Positions 45,796 to 57,700 of a DNA stretch of 64,000 bases are shown piece after piece. Each line of letters begins with the position of its first letter. Positions within the stretch are counted from its first letter, which is position 1. Made by a program: the position numbers and the translations under genes. The notes beneath the pieces were generated by a model. It searched no databases, had not been told where the DNA came from, and saw only the letters and a list, made by a program, of their open reading frames with translations. This stretch comes from Nemertoderma westbladi (lineage: Eukaryota; Xenacoelomorpha; Nemertodermatida; Nemertodermatidae): contig JAUCBJ010007126.1 of assembly GCA_032718475.1 (NCBI GenBank), positions 22,453 through 86,452 on the forward strand, in the 5' to 3' direction.

Positions 45796-46935
45796 GCAAC
45801 CTTATTAGGCCAATATGTTTTACTGTATTGCTTTCCAATAATATATCATCCCACATGAGAATGGTACAATAGAATTAATTAGAATAATAGAGCTGTCCTA
45901 ATTTTGAAATGGGATAAATATTTAGGGTTATTTCATTAGGGAAATCCCTATAATATAATACCTTAAGATCAAACAACCAATGGCAGTGGAATGACGTCAA
46001 TGACGTTTCAAGATGTCTGTTACTTCCGGCCAACGGAACCTTCATTCAGTATTTCAGTCTTTACATTGCGCGCATGTACGTTCACCGTCCACCACTCTAT
46101 TTGAGTACCGGTATTAGTACTGCAGTACAAGTACCACACTGCACACTCCAGAGTCACAGTTGCCTTAGACAGCAGGGCAAACGAGGCTGCTTGGGTTACC
46201 GGTACCAATTATTTTGCAGTTAGCAAGAAACAGTCTACCCTACAGCCCTACAGCCCTAGGCCTACCGAGTTTTGAAGCCTACCGTATTGTTGGTCACCCG
46301 GTCGCCGGTCCCGCCCCGTCTGCAACACTTCGTCACTGCACACTGCCGCCGCTAGTGGTAGGTTACTTTTTCGTCATATCTGCAAGAAAAGGACTAGGCT
46401 CACCGGGTAGGCTACCGGTATGCTACATGTGACATGTTCGTAAATAATAATAGATGAGCCTTCTACAAATCTACGCCTACGGCATACGGGCTCGGGCAGT
46501 CTAAATCATATATATTCAGAGATTGTAGATAGGTAGATGAGCCGGGTGCCGGTATTGGCCTTTCTGCCTTTTTTTCCACTCAACATGTCTAGACTTAGAC
46601 CTATGTCTATATGTCTGAAGGTTCCCCGTGCTTTTTGTTTACAGGTTTACCAGTTCGGATTTTAGGCTTTTTGCAGTCAATTTAAAAACTGTTTAGCTAG
46701 GCGTACCGGCAGACCGGTCCGGTATATCCCTACTCTCAGTCTTCTGCACACTCACACTACCATCTGACCGTAGGCCTACCGCGTACCGACATATTATTCG
46801 GCCTCAAATACAGTAAATATTTCATTTACAGATTGACATAATTTACAGATTACATTTACACTTGTTTTGTTATTTGGCTTATTATTTTCGATTATTTCAG
46901 TATTTGCATTACTGCGATTATCAGACAGTCAGATC
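45796..46935. promoter_or_regulatory. Presumed upstream region of the Helitron-like gene
   Basis: No coding feature. More GC-rich than its surroundings from about 46010, with many accggta/taccggt words. The transcription start and the element's 5' end could not be placed. Confidence 0.3.
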
Positions 46936-48262
46936 ATGGTTAAGAAAATACGTTGTGGCCGTTGTGGGGGGAAGGTTGGTCCGCCAAACCATCGGAGGCC
47001 AACCTGTCCCCTCAGGAACATTCCTGAGGATAGTCCTCTTCAGCCACCTCCTGCCCCACCTACCGCTACTACTCCTCTTCTAGTGCCGGTACCGGTACGA
47101 TCTCGGACGTTTGCCGAGGTCGTGCGACTACCGGTACCGGTACGACCTACCACTACCATTGCCGCTGCCCCTCTAAACACCAACCGACCTCCCGTTTGCT
47201 CAACTCCACCCACCACCGCTCCTCTACCGCCTTCTGCTGCTGCGCTTTTAACCCCTTTTGGGATTCAACTCGTCTGTACTCCGCCAATCTCCCAATCTGC
47301 CCTCCACCACCGTCTCATCACTCCCCGCCAACACTTTAATCCTCATACAGTTAGACCCCTCCGCAACATTGCTCCTCAACCAGTACATCCACAGTTTGTT
47401 GTCCCTATACCTACCCCTCGTCGCCGTTTTATATCCCCTCCCCAACCAGCTCCTCGTCAACGTTTTGTCTCCCCTCCCCAACCTACCCCGCGTCAAAGTT
47501 TCATCTCATCTCCCCAACCAGCTCCTCGTCAACGTTTTGTCTCCCCTCCCCAACCTACCCCGCGTCAAAGTTTCATCACCTCTCCCCAACCTGCCCCCCG
47601 TTTCATCTCCTCTCCCCAACCTGCCCCCCGTTTCATCTCTTCTCCCCAACCTGCCCCCCGTTTCATCTCCTCTCCCCAACCTACCCCCCGTTTCATATCG
47701 TCTCCCCAACCATCCCCACGACGTCGATTTCTCTCCCCGCAATCCTCCCTCACCCCTATGTCAACAGATTATACTCCACCAGTTTCCCCGATGATGACCA
47801 CCCCACCGCCCTCACCATTCGTTACTGTTTCTCGACGTCGTCCCCATTCTCAACTATCTCCCCCCGCTTCTCCTTTCTCCCCAACCGCGGTTAATGTTTC
47901 TCCCGGTTCCCGCTTCTCTCCAATCGCTCCTCGCCCATCGACTTCTCTACCTACTTCCCGCTCCCCAAAGACCCCCATCACCACCACCACCACCATCACC
48001 ACCCGCCCTAAGAAGACCCCTCGCCCTACTACCCCAACCCCTACCACCACCACCCGCCCTAGGAAGACCCATACTACACCCACCGCTACCTCACCTACCA
48101 TCTACGACTCTGCTACTACTTCACCGACTTTCCAACTCTCTAAGCTTTCGTTCTCCTCCTCTCCTACCTCGCGCCGTCGCTCCGCCGGGGAGCCTCTCTA
48201 CCTCCGACGGCAGCGGCGCGCGAAACGTTTACGCTCGGCCGTGGGCGACGCCCATACAAGTG
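46936..48262 (+). CDS. Helitron-like gene, exon 1: zinc knuckle and Pro-rich region
   Basis: Starts at the first ATG of the frame (46936), preceded by in-frame non-ATG sequence. Residues 7-24 (CGRCGGKVGPPNHRRPTC) form a C-x2-C-x8-H-x4-C zinc-knuckle-like motif. The remaining ~415 residues are Pro/Ser/Thr/Arg-rich, with tandem repeats such as SPQPAPRFIS between about 47430 and 47720. The region is probably disordered and may bind nucleic acid or partners. The exon ends at 48262, followed by gtgagt. Splicing here leaves phase 1 and joins in frame to exon 2, giving ...HTSDPDTS. Without splicing the frame runs into intron sequence and stops at 48294. The exon structure is inferred. Confidence 0.65.
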
Positions 48263-48675
48263 GTGAGTTTATTTTTATTTACTTGTATTTATAGTTTATC
48301 AATATTCTAGTAAATTAAGTACCAGTATCTTAATTATTTGTGGTAGGAGAATTTAGGAGGTTGTTATTAGATAAATACAATGTATTATTACTTTATTGAA
48401 CGTCATGTTTATATATATTTATTGTGTATATATTAATAATTAATCTATCATTATATCTGACATATTTTACATTTATATAATGTTATGAAAAATTATGAAC
48501 TCTACATTTAGACCAAAAAAATGTTTTAGAACAATATATCAAATATTGTTTCCGTTTTTTCGCTGTTTGCTTTTTATTAAAAATATATAACTATTTAATT
48601 GTATAATGTGGATATAACTTAATTGTTTGGGTTATATTTTTATATTTATATTACCCGTTTGTTTGTTTGTTTCAG

Positions 48676-48786
48676 ACCCGGACACGTCAGACAGCTCCAT
48701 GTCTACACCAACTGGGTCCCACTGTGGGATGGACTTATCCCAATCGATTGGGACACCTTCTCCAGTGGGGCCCCCTGCGGATTCCG
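48676..48786 (+). CDS. Helitron-like gene, exon 2 (37 codons)
   Basis: Preceded by a pyrimidine-rich ttgtttgtttcag acceptor and followed by gtgagt. The length is 111 bp, phase 1 at both ends, so it can be added or skipped without changing the frame. It encodes DPDTSDSSMSTPTGSHC...DLSQSIGT...VGPP, the same plan as exon 3 (DPDTS...GSHC..DVSQSLGT...VGP), so the two arose by duplication. Confidence 0.6.
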
Positions 48787-49145
48787 GTGAGTTTAACTTA
48801 ATCAATAATATTTAAATTACCGCAGATTAGCTAAACCTATATATTTCCAGTATTTATATGTTCTACAATATTCGACCTATTATTCATTTATGTCAGTAAT
48901 TTTTAATTTATAATTCGTTAATATCGTACGTAACTTTTATTGTTTCACTTATATTTTTAACACAGAGGACCATTTTGTACAACTTATTAATAAATATGTA
49001 AATTTAACGCGACTTTGGTTGAAAAACAAATGACTATTTAACTAATGAGAAACTGTCGCTCGGTTTGAAATATACTACCCCCGTACATTTAATTCTTTAA
49101 TTCGTCTAGTAATAATATAATTTATTGAACTGACAAATATAACCG

Positions 49146-49222
49146 AGAAAGACTTTAGTGGTTAAATGCGTCTTGAATTCACATCTCCCCCGAGGTCGTG
49201 GGTTCGATCCCTGCATGGGGGC
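49146..49222 (+). repeat. tRNA-derived SINE head within intron 2
   Basis: ctttagtggttaaatgcg (A-box-like) and gtgggttcgatccctgc (a near-perfect B box) have tRNA spacing. A body of about 180 bp follows to about 49410, ending AT-rich. It sits in the intron between exons 2 and 3 (48787-49512). Confidence 0.6.
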
Positions 49223-49512
49223 CAAGGCAGTTTTCGTTTCGGCACGAATGCTTTAAAGGGACTAAGCAGGGTGCATTTCTCCCTTACATCCTTAAATGGT
49301 AGCTAAATGAGTTCAGGAGTTTCTTCTGGGGAGTATAGTTCTTGGGGGGCTCACTGGAAATGAGTCGTCATACTTTGTGTTTATTCCCTGACCTAACGGT
49401 CGAATGAAACTTTACTTTTAATTTAATATATTTTTTTAAGCACGTAAATAACTTTTTGTTTGGGTTATTTTTTATGGTTATATTAATATTATACTGTATT
49501 TGTTTATTTTAG

Positions 49513-49887
49513 ACCCTGACACCTCAGCCTCACTCAGTTCAGCAGGCACCTCCATCGCCTCCCCAAGTTCTCTACCACAGGGGTCCTACTCCATCGCCTC
49601 CCCAAGCGCTCCACCACCGGGGTCCTACTCCATCGCCTCCCCAAGCGCTCCACCACCGGGGTCCTACTCCATCGCCTCCCCAAGCGCTCCACCACCGGGG
49701 TCCTACTCCATCGCCTCCCCAAGCGCTCCACCACCGGGGTCCTACTCCATCGCCTCCCCAACCGCTCCACCACAGGGGTCCCACTCCATCGCCTCCCCAA
49801 CCTCTCTACCACCGGGGTCCCACTGTGACCCGGATGTGTCCCAATCGCTTGGGACAACTCCTACAGTGGGACCCGCTATGGAAACTA
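49513..49887 (+). CDS. Helitron-like gene, exon 3 (125 codons, internal repeat)
   Basis: Acceptor tttgtttattttag and donor gtgagt. The length is 375 bp, phase 1 at both ends. It opens DPDTSASLSS, then about six copies of a 13-residue repeat (GSYSIASPSAPPP, 39 bp), and closes with GSHCDPDVSQSLGT..VGPAMET, homologous to exon 2. Low-complexity and probably disordered linker sequence. Confidence 0.65.
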
Positions 49888-51744
49888 GTGAGTTTAAATC
49901 AAACTACGATATTTTGTTTTTTTATTATTTAATATTTATTTTTCAGCTCTAAAGGAATTCATTATCAAAACGGGTTAATATAAATTTTAATATATTAGCA
50001 ATATTTGAGAATCAATGTTTCTGTGTGTCCTTGTGTATCAAAGTGATCAAGTGCCAGAATGTTTGCCAAAAGCCGCCTATTGTGACTATTGGACATAATT
50101 ATTGTGTCAACCTTTTTGGCAAATTGGCAGAATCTTTGTCTCACCCGCGCACTTTAACTCATAATATTATAGACTCCCGGTCCACCACTTATTGTAACGT
50201 CATCTTCATTAACACCTCCATTATCTCATTAACTTTTCTATTAATTTATTATTTTCATTACAGATTCATTTATTTCTCCACATTCATCATCATTCTCATT
50301 AGTTTACAAACAGAATATAAGTATCTTTATATATTTACTTTGATTGGTTTTATAATTCCAATGTAAATAAATATGCTGTTGTTGTTTTTTGTTGATCAAC
50401 TTTGACATTCGTAACTCATTTTCTATTGAGATATTCAAATGAAGATATAAAATGATTGTGGAATTTAATGACGGGGAGATCTTATCTTATCAAATTAAGT
50501 ATAATATTTAATTAATAAGAGTTTTAGTCAGGGAAACCTCTGTAGACGAGACACTTATAATATTTGATCTCCGCTCAGTCTGTCTGTGTGTTTAATGATA
50601 AAAATTTGTAAATTTCCGTTAAAGTTTATATTAATGAAATTCTAAGAGGGGACTGGTGGAGTTACTAGGGTTATGACGTGTCAAAGTTGTTCCACATATT
50701 AAATGAACACTGAGAATATTATGTTTTAACCCACAGACTGCGAATTGTTTGCTAGGTAGTTTCTTATTGTTTCCTGCAACATTATATTCTGTTACTTTGG
50801 TGGAATAATATAATATAACTGTTCAATCAATGAAAGCTTATGCACTGTTATAATTATTATATTAATTATCTGTGAAATTATGAAATAATAGTCTGCCTGT
50901 CGGTCTGTCTGTCTGTTTGACTGTATGTCTGTCTGTCTGTTTGACTGTATGTCTGTCTGTCTGTCTGACTGACTGTCTGTCTGTTTGACTGTGTGTCTGT
51001 CTGTCTGTTTCCCTGTCTGCCTGTCTGTCTGTTTGACTGTCTGTCTGTCTTGTCTGTTTGCCTCTCTGTCTGTGTGTATGTCTGTCTGTCTTTTTGTGTG
51101 TCTGTCTGTCTGACTGTCTGTCTGTCTGTTTGACTGTCTGTCTGTCTTGTCTGTCTGTTTGCCTGTCTGTCTGTGTGTATGTCTGTCTGTCTGTCTGTTT
51201 GTTTGTTTCTTTGATTATCTGACTGTTTGTTTCAGTAACAAATTAACCATTGTTATAATAACTAAATTAATTGCACTTCCCTTGTTTTTTATCTGTTTGT
51301 CTGTCTGTCTGCCTGTCTGTTTGTTTGTCTCTTTGTGTTATAGTTTACATGTTTTTTGCTATTGAGCTACTAAGATTGCACTGCATACTGATCTACATTT
51401 AATCATACGTAGTCAGTTACCAGCCAGCATTCATATAACATAGATCTTCCATTTTGTATCCTGTGTTTTAAATACCAAGGGTTATTTTTTTTATTTTTTG
51501 ATATAATTTTAAATTTGCTTTTTATTAAGTGTATTAGATTAACATTAACGAATGTTATATTTTGAAATAGATACTGCCACACTTCATCAACTTTCCTATT
51601 GTAGTATACTGTTCTATAACTTTTTCTGATATTATCTACTTGTATCTTTGGTACTGTTTCTGTAACTTTTTCTGATATTATCTACTTGTATTTTTGGTAC
51701 TGTTTCTGTAACTTTTTCTGATATTATCTATTTATATTTTTCAG
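49888..51744 (+). other. Intron 3 with tetranucleotide repeat and duplicated 3' splice region
   Basis: Contains an imperfect gtct/gttt repeat from about 50890 to 51215 (frames there are artefacts) and three tandem 46-bp copies of a taactttttctgatatt-containing unit at about 51617-51735. The last copy supplies the polypyrimidine tract and cag acceptor of exon 4. Confidence 0.6.
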
Positions 51745-54700
51745 CTCCGAATCCGATGGTGGTGACCTATACAAACACCGGGCGGACTATTGGCCGGGCT
51801 GCTGCCCAATTGGGACTTATTCAACTAGAATGCGGCGGTGACGACGGGGACTGCATGTTTGCCTCGATAGTCACCGCCGTGTACTTAGGAACTGGACACT
51901 TGTACAATGTAGGTGAGTTGCGAAATACGGCCGCCAATTTTTTCAACGATAACCCAGAGTATCGGGGATTTTTGGAGATGGGGGGGAAGACATACCCAAG
52001 ATATATAGAGGACCTACGTCACGGAAGGGAATGGGGAACCCATGCAATATTGTGTGCCCTTTCATATTCATTGGGTTACAGTTTCAATATTCATACGTGG
52101 GATGGGCAAATGGGGAACGACATTATCATCGGGGCAGCGGGGGTGGTTATTCATCTGGGTTTCGTTCCGGGCCACTATACTGCATTGGTTCCCCATTTCC
52201 AGCAACCGAGAGGGCATTTCTACACCCAACCGGATATGGAAATGAATCGTGGGGTGGGTAATGTAGGTAGGCCAAGTAGTGTAGGGGGGCCGAGTAGTGT
52301 AGGGGGACCGAGTAGTGTAGGGGGACCGAGTAGTGTAGGGGGACCGAGTAGTGTAGGGGGACCGAGTAGTGTAGGGGGGCCGAGTAGTGTAGGGGGGCCG
52401 AGTAGTGTAGGGGGGCCGAGTAGTGTAGGTAGGGATAGTATTGGGCAAAGTTATTATGTAGGTAGAGAAAGTAGTTTAGTAGAAAAGTTAGGGAATCAAA
52501 CACTTAGGGGGTACGAACCATATGTAGGGGACAATATTAGGTTGGAATGTATTTGGGTAGAACGGGAAAATGGTAGGGTAGAAGTTGTAGAAGGGGTAAG
52601 GGTTGTAGGATCGGTTGGGGCTAGTAGTGAGGTAGTAGATAGGTGTAGTAATTGTATGCGGGCTAGTGTTTCTGGGATGGTGGTTGAATTGGGGGTATAT
52701 AATGGGGAACGAAAAAATAGGAAGTACGGGGAACTGGGGAATAGAAGGGGGCCATTTACAGTTTGTGGGGAATGCAGGCGGTACATTAGTGTAGGTTTAG
52801 GGGGTAGTAAGCCGAAATGGCAAAATGCTTGGCCATCGTACCTGTGGGATTTGTTAAAAAAGTCTAGGGATGGGGGAATTTACAAAATTATACCGGAAAG
52901 TTTAAGGGAATCTTGGTGGGGGGTCAGGGATCAATTTTCAAATGAGGTGCAGGAACATTTGGGTGATAGGGCAATTTTTAGGGACATAACATTGATACGG
53001 GAGTGGTTTATAAGGGAGGTGGGTACATTACAGGATGGTGCGATGGCCAATGCGTTGGATTCATTTCCATATCCGGTTGTGAAATGTCCTCTCGGTTGCC
53101 ATGAATTTATCGAACGCTGCAATTTGCAACCGTTTCACAATTTTATTCATAAGTTTATTCCTGGATTTAAGGATTTCAATCCAAAACCATACATGTCTCG
53201 AGGTGTTCGACCGGACTGGCCTCGAGACAGTTTCCAGTTAGATTGGGCTGTCCAACCTTCCTTAGTGATCACTGAAAATGAGGGACTCTGTGTGGCCTTC
53301 TGTGAGCACCACACCGACGCTACACGGACATACATACATGCACCAAGACACCCGGGGAATGACAACAGCTTACAAAACTTAGAACGACTGGCACCAGTGA
53401 CAGTAGTACCACAACTAGTACGGGAGGGTAGAGTAGGGGACATGACGGCTAGTAACGACGTAGTTAAGGGGGTAGGGGGGTACTTCGGCATCTCCACTTG
53501 CTCCTTAATTTCGGACCCAGATTGCCACGTGGTTGACGAGCGGCTGGGCAAATCGGAGACTCTTGTTCTAGAGAACAGATCCGATATTGCCCAGTCCGTT
53601 TCCAACCGCGCCTTTCTGGGTCCGGAATTTGTGGAGCAAATGACGTTGCCACGGACACCACGGTATAATACAGAGGACGTACAGGACTGCATACGGGGGG
53701 CGACGACTGTACCATGTGACGAGGCTCTGTTCCAATGGCAAAATTACACGACACGGGACAGGGGGTGGGACCAGTACCACAACTACAGTTTGCCATTGGC
53801 GCATCCTAATGACGACTTTGGAATGACGCCGTTTACTGAACTAAATACTGACATAACTGTTTTAGGGACTCTAGTTAGGATACTTTGTCATTCCCCACTG
53901 ACACACCGAACTTTACAGACACTAGTAGATAGGAACCCGACAGCCAAGACATTACTGACAGAGGTGACGGGGGATTTGAAAACTGGGGTTAGACACAAAC
54001 TTACACATTCGACAGACAAATTTATACAGGACAAACTGACGGAACTGAATGTACCGACGACAGACGGGGTGTTCCAGAAGGCCACATCGATTCTGACTCT
54101 TTTTCAGGGGATTTCTCGTAGGGCTAATATTAATATACCAACCGGGGGGGACATAGACATCTTTACAAGGGAAGGGGGGCGCTTATTCACTGGGGGGCTC
54201 AACTTTGATGATGGGGAATACTACGTTCAGATGATGGGGAGTAGGGAAGGGATCATTTTTAGATGGGGGGATAGGTTGCAGTTCTGGAATGTCAATGGGG
54301 ATAGGGTGGGCACAGACGTACAGGTTATGAATAATATTATTTATAAAAGGTTTTCGTTTATTGTTTTTGTTAAAAGGGGGGCGGTAGGTGTTGACCTTAG
54401 CAGTCAGTTGGTTCACCACGCTGGCCAATCCAAAATGTTTTGTGCGGATCACCCAGGTAATCTTTTGGTCAAGGGAACAGATGTTGAGCCCGTACCGTGT
54501 TCCTATGATGGTTGTACCAGAACATCCCGCTGGCGCTGCCCATTTGGCTTACAGGATTTCGGGGTCCACTGTGCCACCGCAGTTTGTCAATGGCATGGCG
54601 CTCCACTTTTAAGGAAAAGTGATAAAACATTAGTGGTGGATTCCCGATTACAAGGAGTACGATCTGGTTTGGGTAGGACCAGATCTCCAGTTCTGGAGGA

Positions 54701-57700
54701 TCCAGCACCCCTCCCTGTACCCCAATCCCCTGACTCTGCACCCCTCGCTGTACCCCAATCCCCTGAGTCGGCACCCCTCGCTGTACCCCAATCCCCCGAG
54801 TCGGCACCCCTCCCTGCACCCCAACTCCCTGAGGACCTGGCGGCATTCCTAGACTCCGACTCGGAGTATGAAGAAGATGTTGACATAGAGACCGCCGCAG
54901 TCGACGACCGAATTGTGCTGGGAACGTACGACGACCTGGATATAGAGGAACCCGAGGACAGCGACACCTTGTACTCTCGGGGTGACAGGGTTCCTCTATA
55001 CGACACCAGCCAATCCACCCGCCTCCATGTTCTCCTTAACGAGGGATGGGGTCTCCTCCGCCGCCGGGTCTCTCAGTACTCCCATAACACCTTCAACAAA
55101 ATCATGTACCACATTACCTCGTTGAGTGGTGAAGGATCTGTGCCGTTGTTATATCCTGAAGCCATATTGTATCCGCGGATCTTTTGGCACTGCGACTATG
55201 CCAAGTCAGCGACGGGAGCTCTGCCATCAATTTTATTTTCTGATCGGGATAACTCTCCTAGAGGTTATGCCCCGTTGCTGGATCATAATCTAATCAGGCT
55301 CAGGGATATGGACCTTCCTACTGCCCAGAATAAATGCTTTCAAACTTTTCTATTCGATGCAAAAATTAATAGCCAATTAAACCACAATTCAGCAACAATG
55401 GTGTTCAAACGGGGGCCGGAATTTTTAACGGGGGATAAAAATGTTTTTACTTCGTGTGGGGAAGAAAATAAAATAAAGTTCGATGAACTGGACAGTAGGA
55501 GGAAAGTAAATGAACTGTCAGCCTTGATTGGAGAACAAAATTGGGATTATTTTTTGACGGCGACCTGCAACGACTCTGAGACACATGGGGTAGCACCTCT
55601 ATATCGGGCTGTGCTTAGAACTGCAGCACAAATCGGCGCAGTTCAAAGTTTACAAGAATTAATCGAAGCCCACGCAGTTATTTTGGCCCGGGCGTGGCAC
55701 CGGTCGGCTAACTTTTTAATGAAATGGATTGAACACAGCCCACAGCAACCTTGCGGTCCTGTTAGGTTCATCTGGTGGCGGTTTGAATTTCAGGGCCAAA
55801 ATGCGTTGGGAAACAAACCGCACATTCATTGTGGTATCACTTTACATAAGGAAGACAAAGCCAAGACGCTGAGTCGCATTTGTTGTCAGTCGAGGAGTTT
55901 ATTTGAGGAAGAATTTGAATCAGATTTTGAAACTTTACATAGGGATGGGTTAGTTAAGGACTGGGGTGACTTCGGAACTTTTTTAAATAGGTTACAATTT
56001 TTACAGACTCATAGCTGCCATAAAGGTAAGGCCCGTTGCCAGAAAGTTCGTGCTAATGGTGACACTTTTTGTCGGTACACTCGGTACCTAGAACGTTCCG
56101 AAGCAGTGTTCATTGAACGCAAAAATATTTTTTCAAACGAAACCATGGATATCATGGAGTCTCTTGGACTGACAACAATGGATGGTGAAGGGGAACGTTT
56201 ATTGCACCAAGATTTCCGGGCTGGAAAATATCACTACCCGGCCTGTAGTGATGAGTTTTTTGTCCCCACCATCCCACGCCTATTTACTTTCACACGTTCT
56301 TGCACTAACGTACAAGTATGTGATAGGCGTTTCATGGTTAGCTATCTGATTAAATATGCTGCTGGCAAAGAGGAAAGGGCCAAGGTCCTTTTCAATGAGT
56401 CAGTAGCAGAAAAAGGCAAGGTTACTGTTGATGTGCTACCCCTTGTCCATGAAAAAATTTCCGGCGCACAGATGGCATCTCAAGAAAAAGGGAAGAGGGA
56501 ACAGGTATACACGTCACGGAACTTCAGCCAATACGAGGTAATTTGGCACGCCCTGGGGCTAGAATACTGTAACACCAACGTCGAGTTTAAACACGTATCG
56601 ACTCTAGCCCCAGGGTACAGACCCGGATTCCACCACCGTAGACCCGAATTTAAGAAGAATAAACTCATAGTCCTAGAAGAAGATGGGCAGACCCTGAGAC
56701 CGGTGAGCACACGTGTCGATCTCCCTCAAGAACGGCAGTTCACCGAGTCTCAGGTTATGCTCATCGACGACTACATCCTCAGTCCCTATTACGCCGACTC
56801 ATTGACCAAATTCAACCTGCGTCCTCCAGAACTGCGAGTATTCAACCAATTGGGAATGTACCACAAATGTTTTATCACAGAATCTTTCCAAGGGGAGTGG
56901 TCATTCTCAAGCGAACTCGGTGAGTCACGGTGGGTGGATGGAATAGGGCATCTTGTTAAAGTTCGAGCTTCTGGTATTGCAACTGCTGTCAGCTTTTTAA
57001 CTGAAATTGCGGGAAGGGGGGAGCCATTGGCTGGGGAACTTTTAGCGGCGGTCTTTGGACCTATAAATCAAAATCAATCCGAGTACGTGAGTCGTTATGT
57101 TGATTTGGCGTCTACAAAGCCTGTTGTGATTGTCTATTCCAATGTAACACCAATGCAGACCGAAAAATTTATCATACATGTCCTAATGTCTATGGGACAT
57201 ATTTCCAACGAGATTGACCTGTATTCTGTAGGCAATCTGTTGGAATGTTTTCAGATGGCAAAGCTGGTTGCTGATTGGCGTAATGTGACGGAGGCTGAGT
57301 CTCTCAAAATTCGTCATGATTACGTCACTCAGCAGCTCCAGTATAAGCCTATCAGTACTAGACAGTTTGAAAAACTGTTATTGGCTTCCAACTCTGTATT
57401 AAAATCTTTTTTGGCTGGGGACGGTCTGAAATATACCAACATGCCTTTGGTGTTGGAATCGCTGTTCCAAGCTGCACTTTCCACTGACCTGGCGAATCAG
57501 GAGTTTACTCGTCACGCCAACTTAATAAAGGGTTTCAGGGAACAGGGGGTTTCTAACCTCCCTGATGATAACTTATGCCAAGTTTCAGGTAACATTTTAC
57601 CACAGGACTGGGAAGCAGTCATAAACCAATGTCCGTTACAAAATGTAGAGTCAGTATTGGAACAGCGAGCTTGTTTAGATTTTTGTAAACAAGCAATAGA

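Noticed and set aside
49534-49857. Reverse frames RRWSGTPVVERLG over exon 3
   Set aside because: Shadow of the 39-bp repeat coding on the plus strand.
51147-51365. 72-codon frame rich in SVCLPVCLC
   Set aside because: Derived from the gtct microsatellite inside intron 3.
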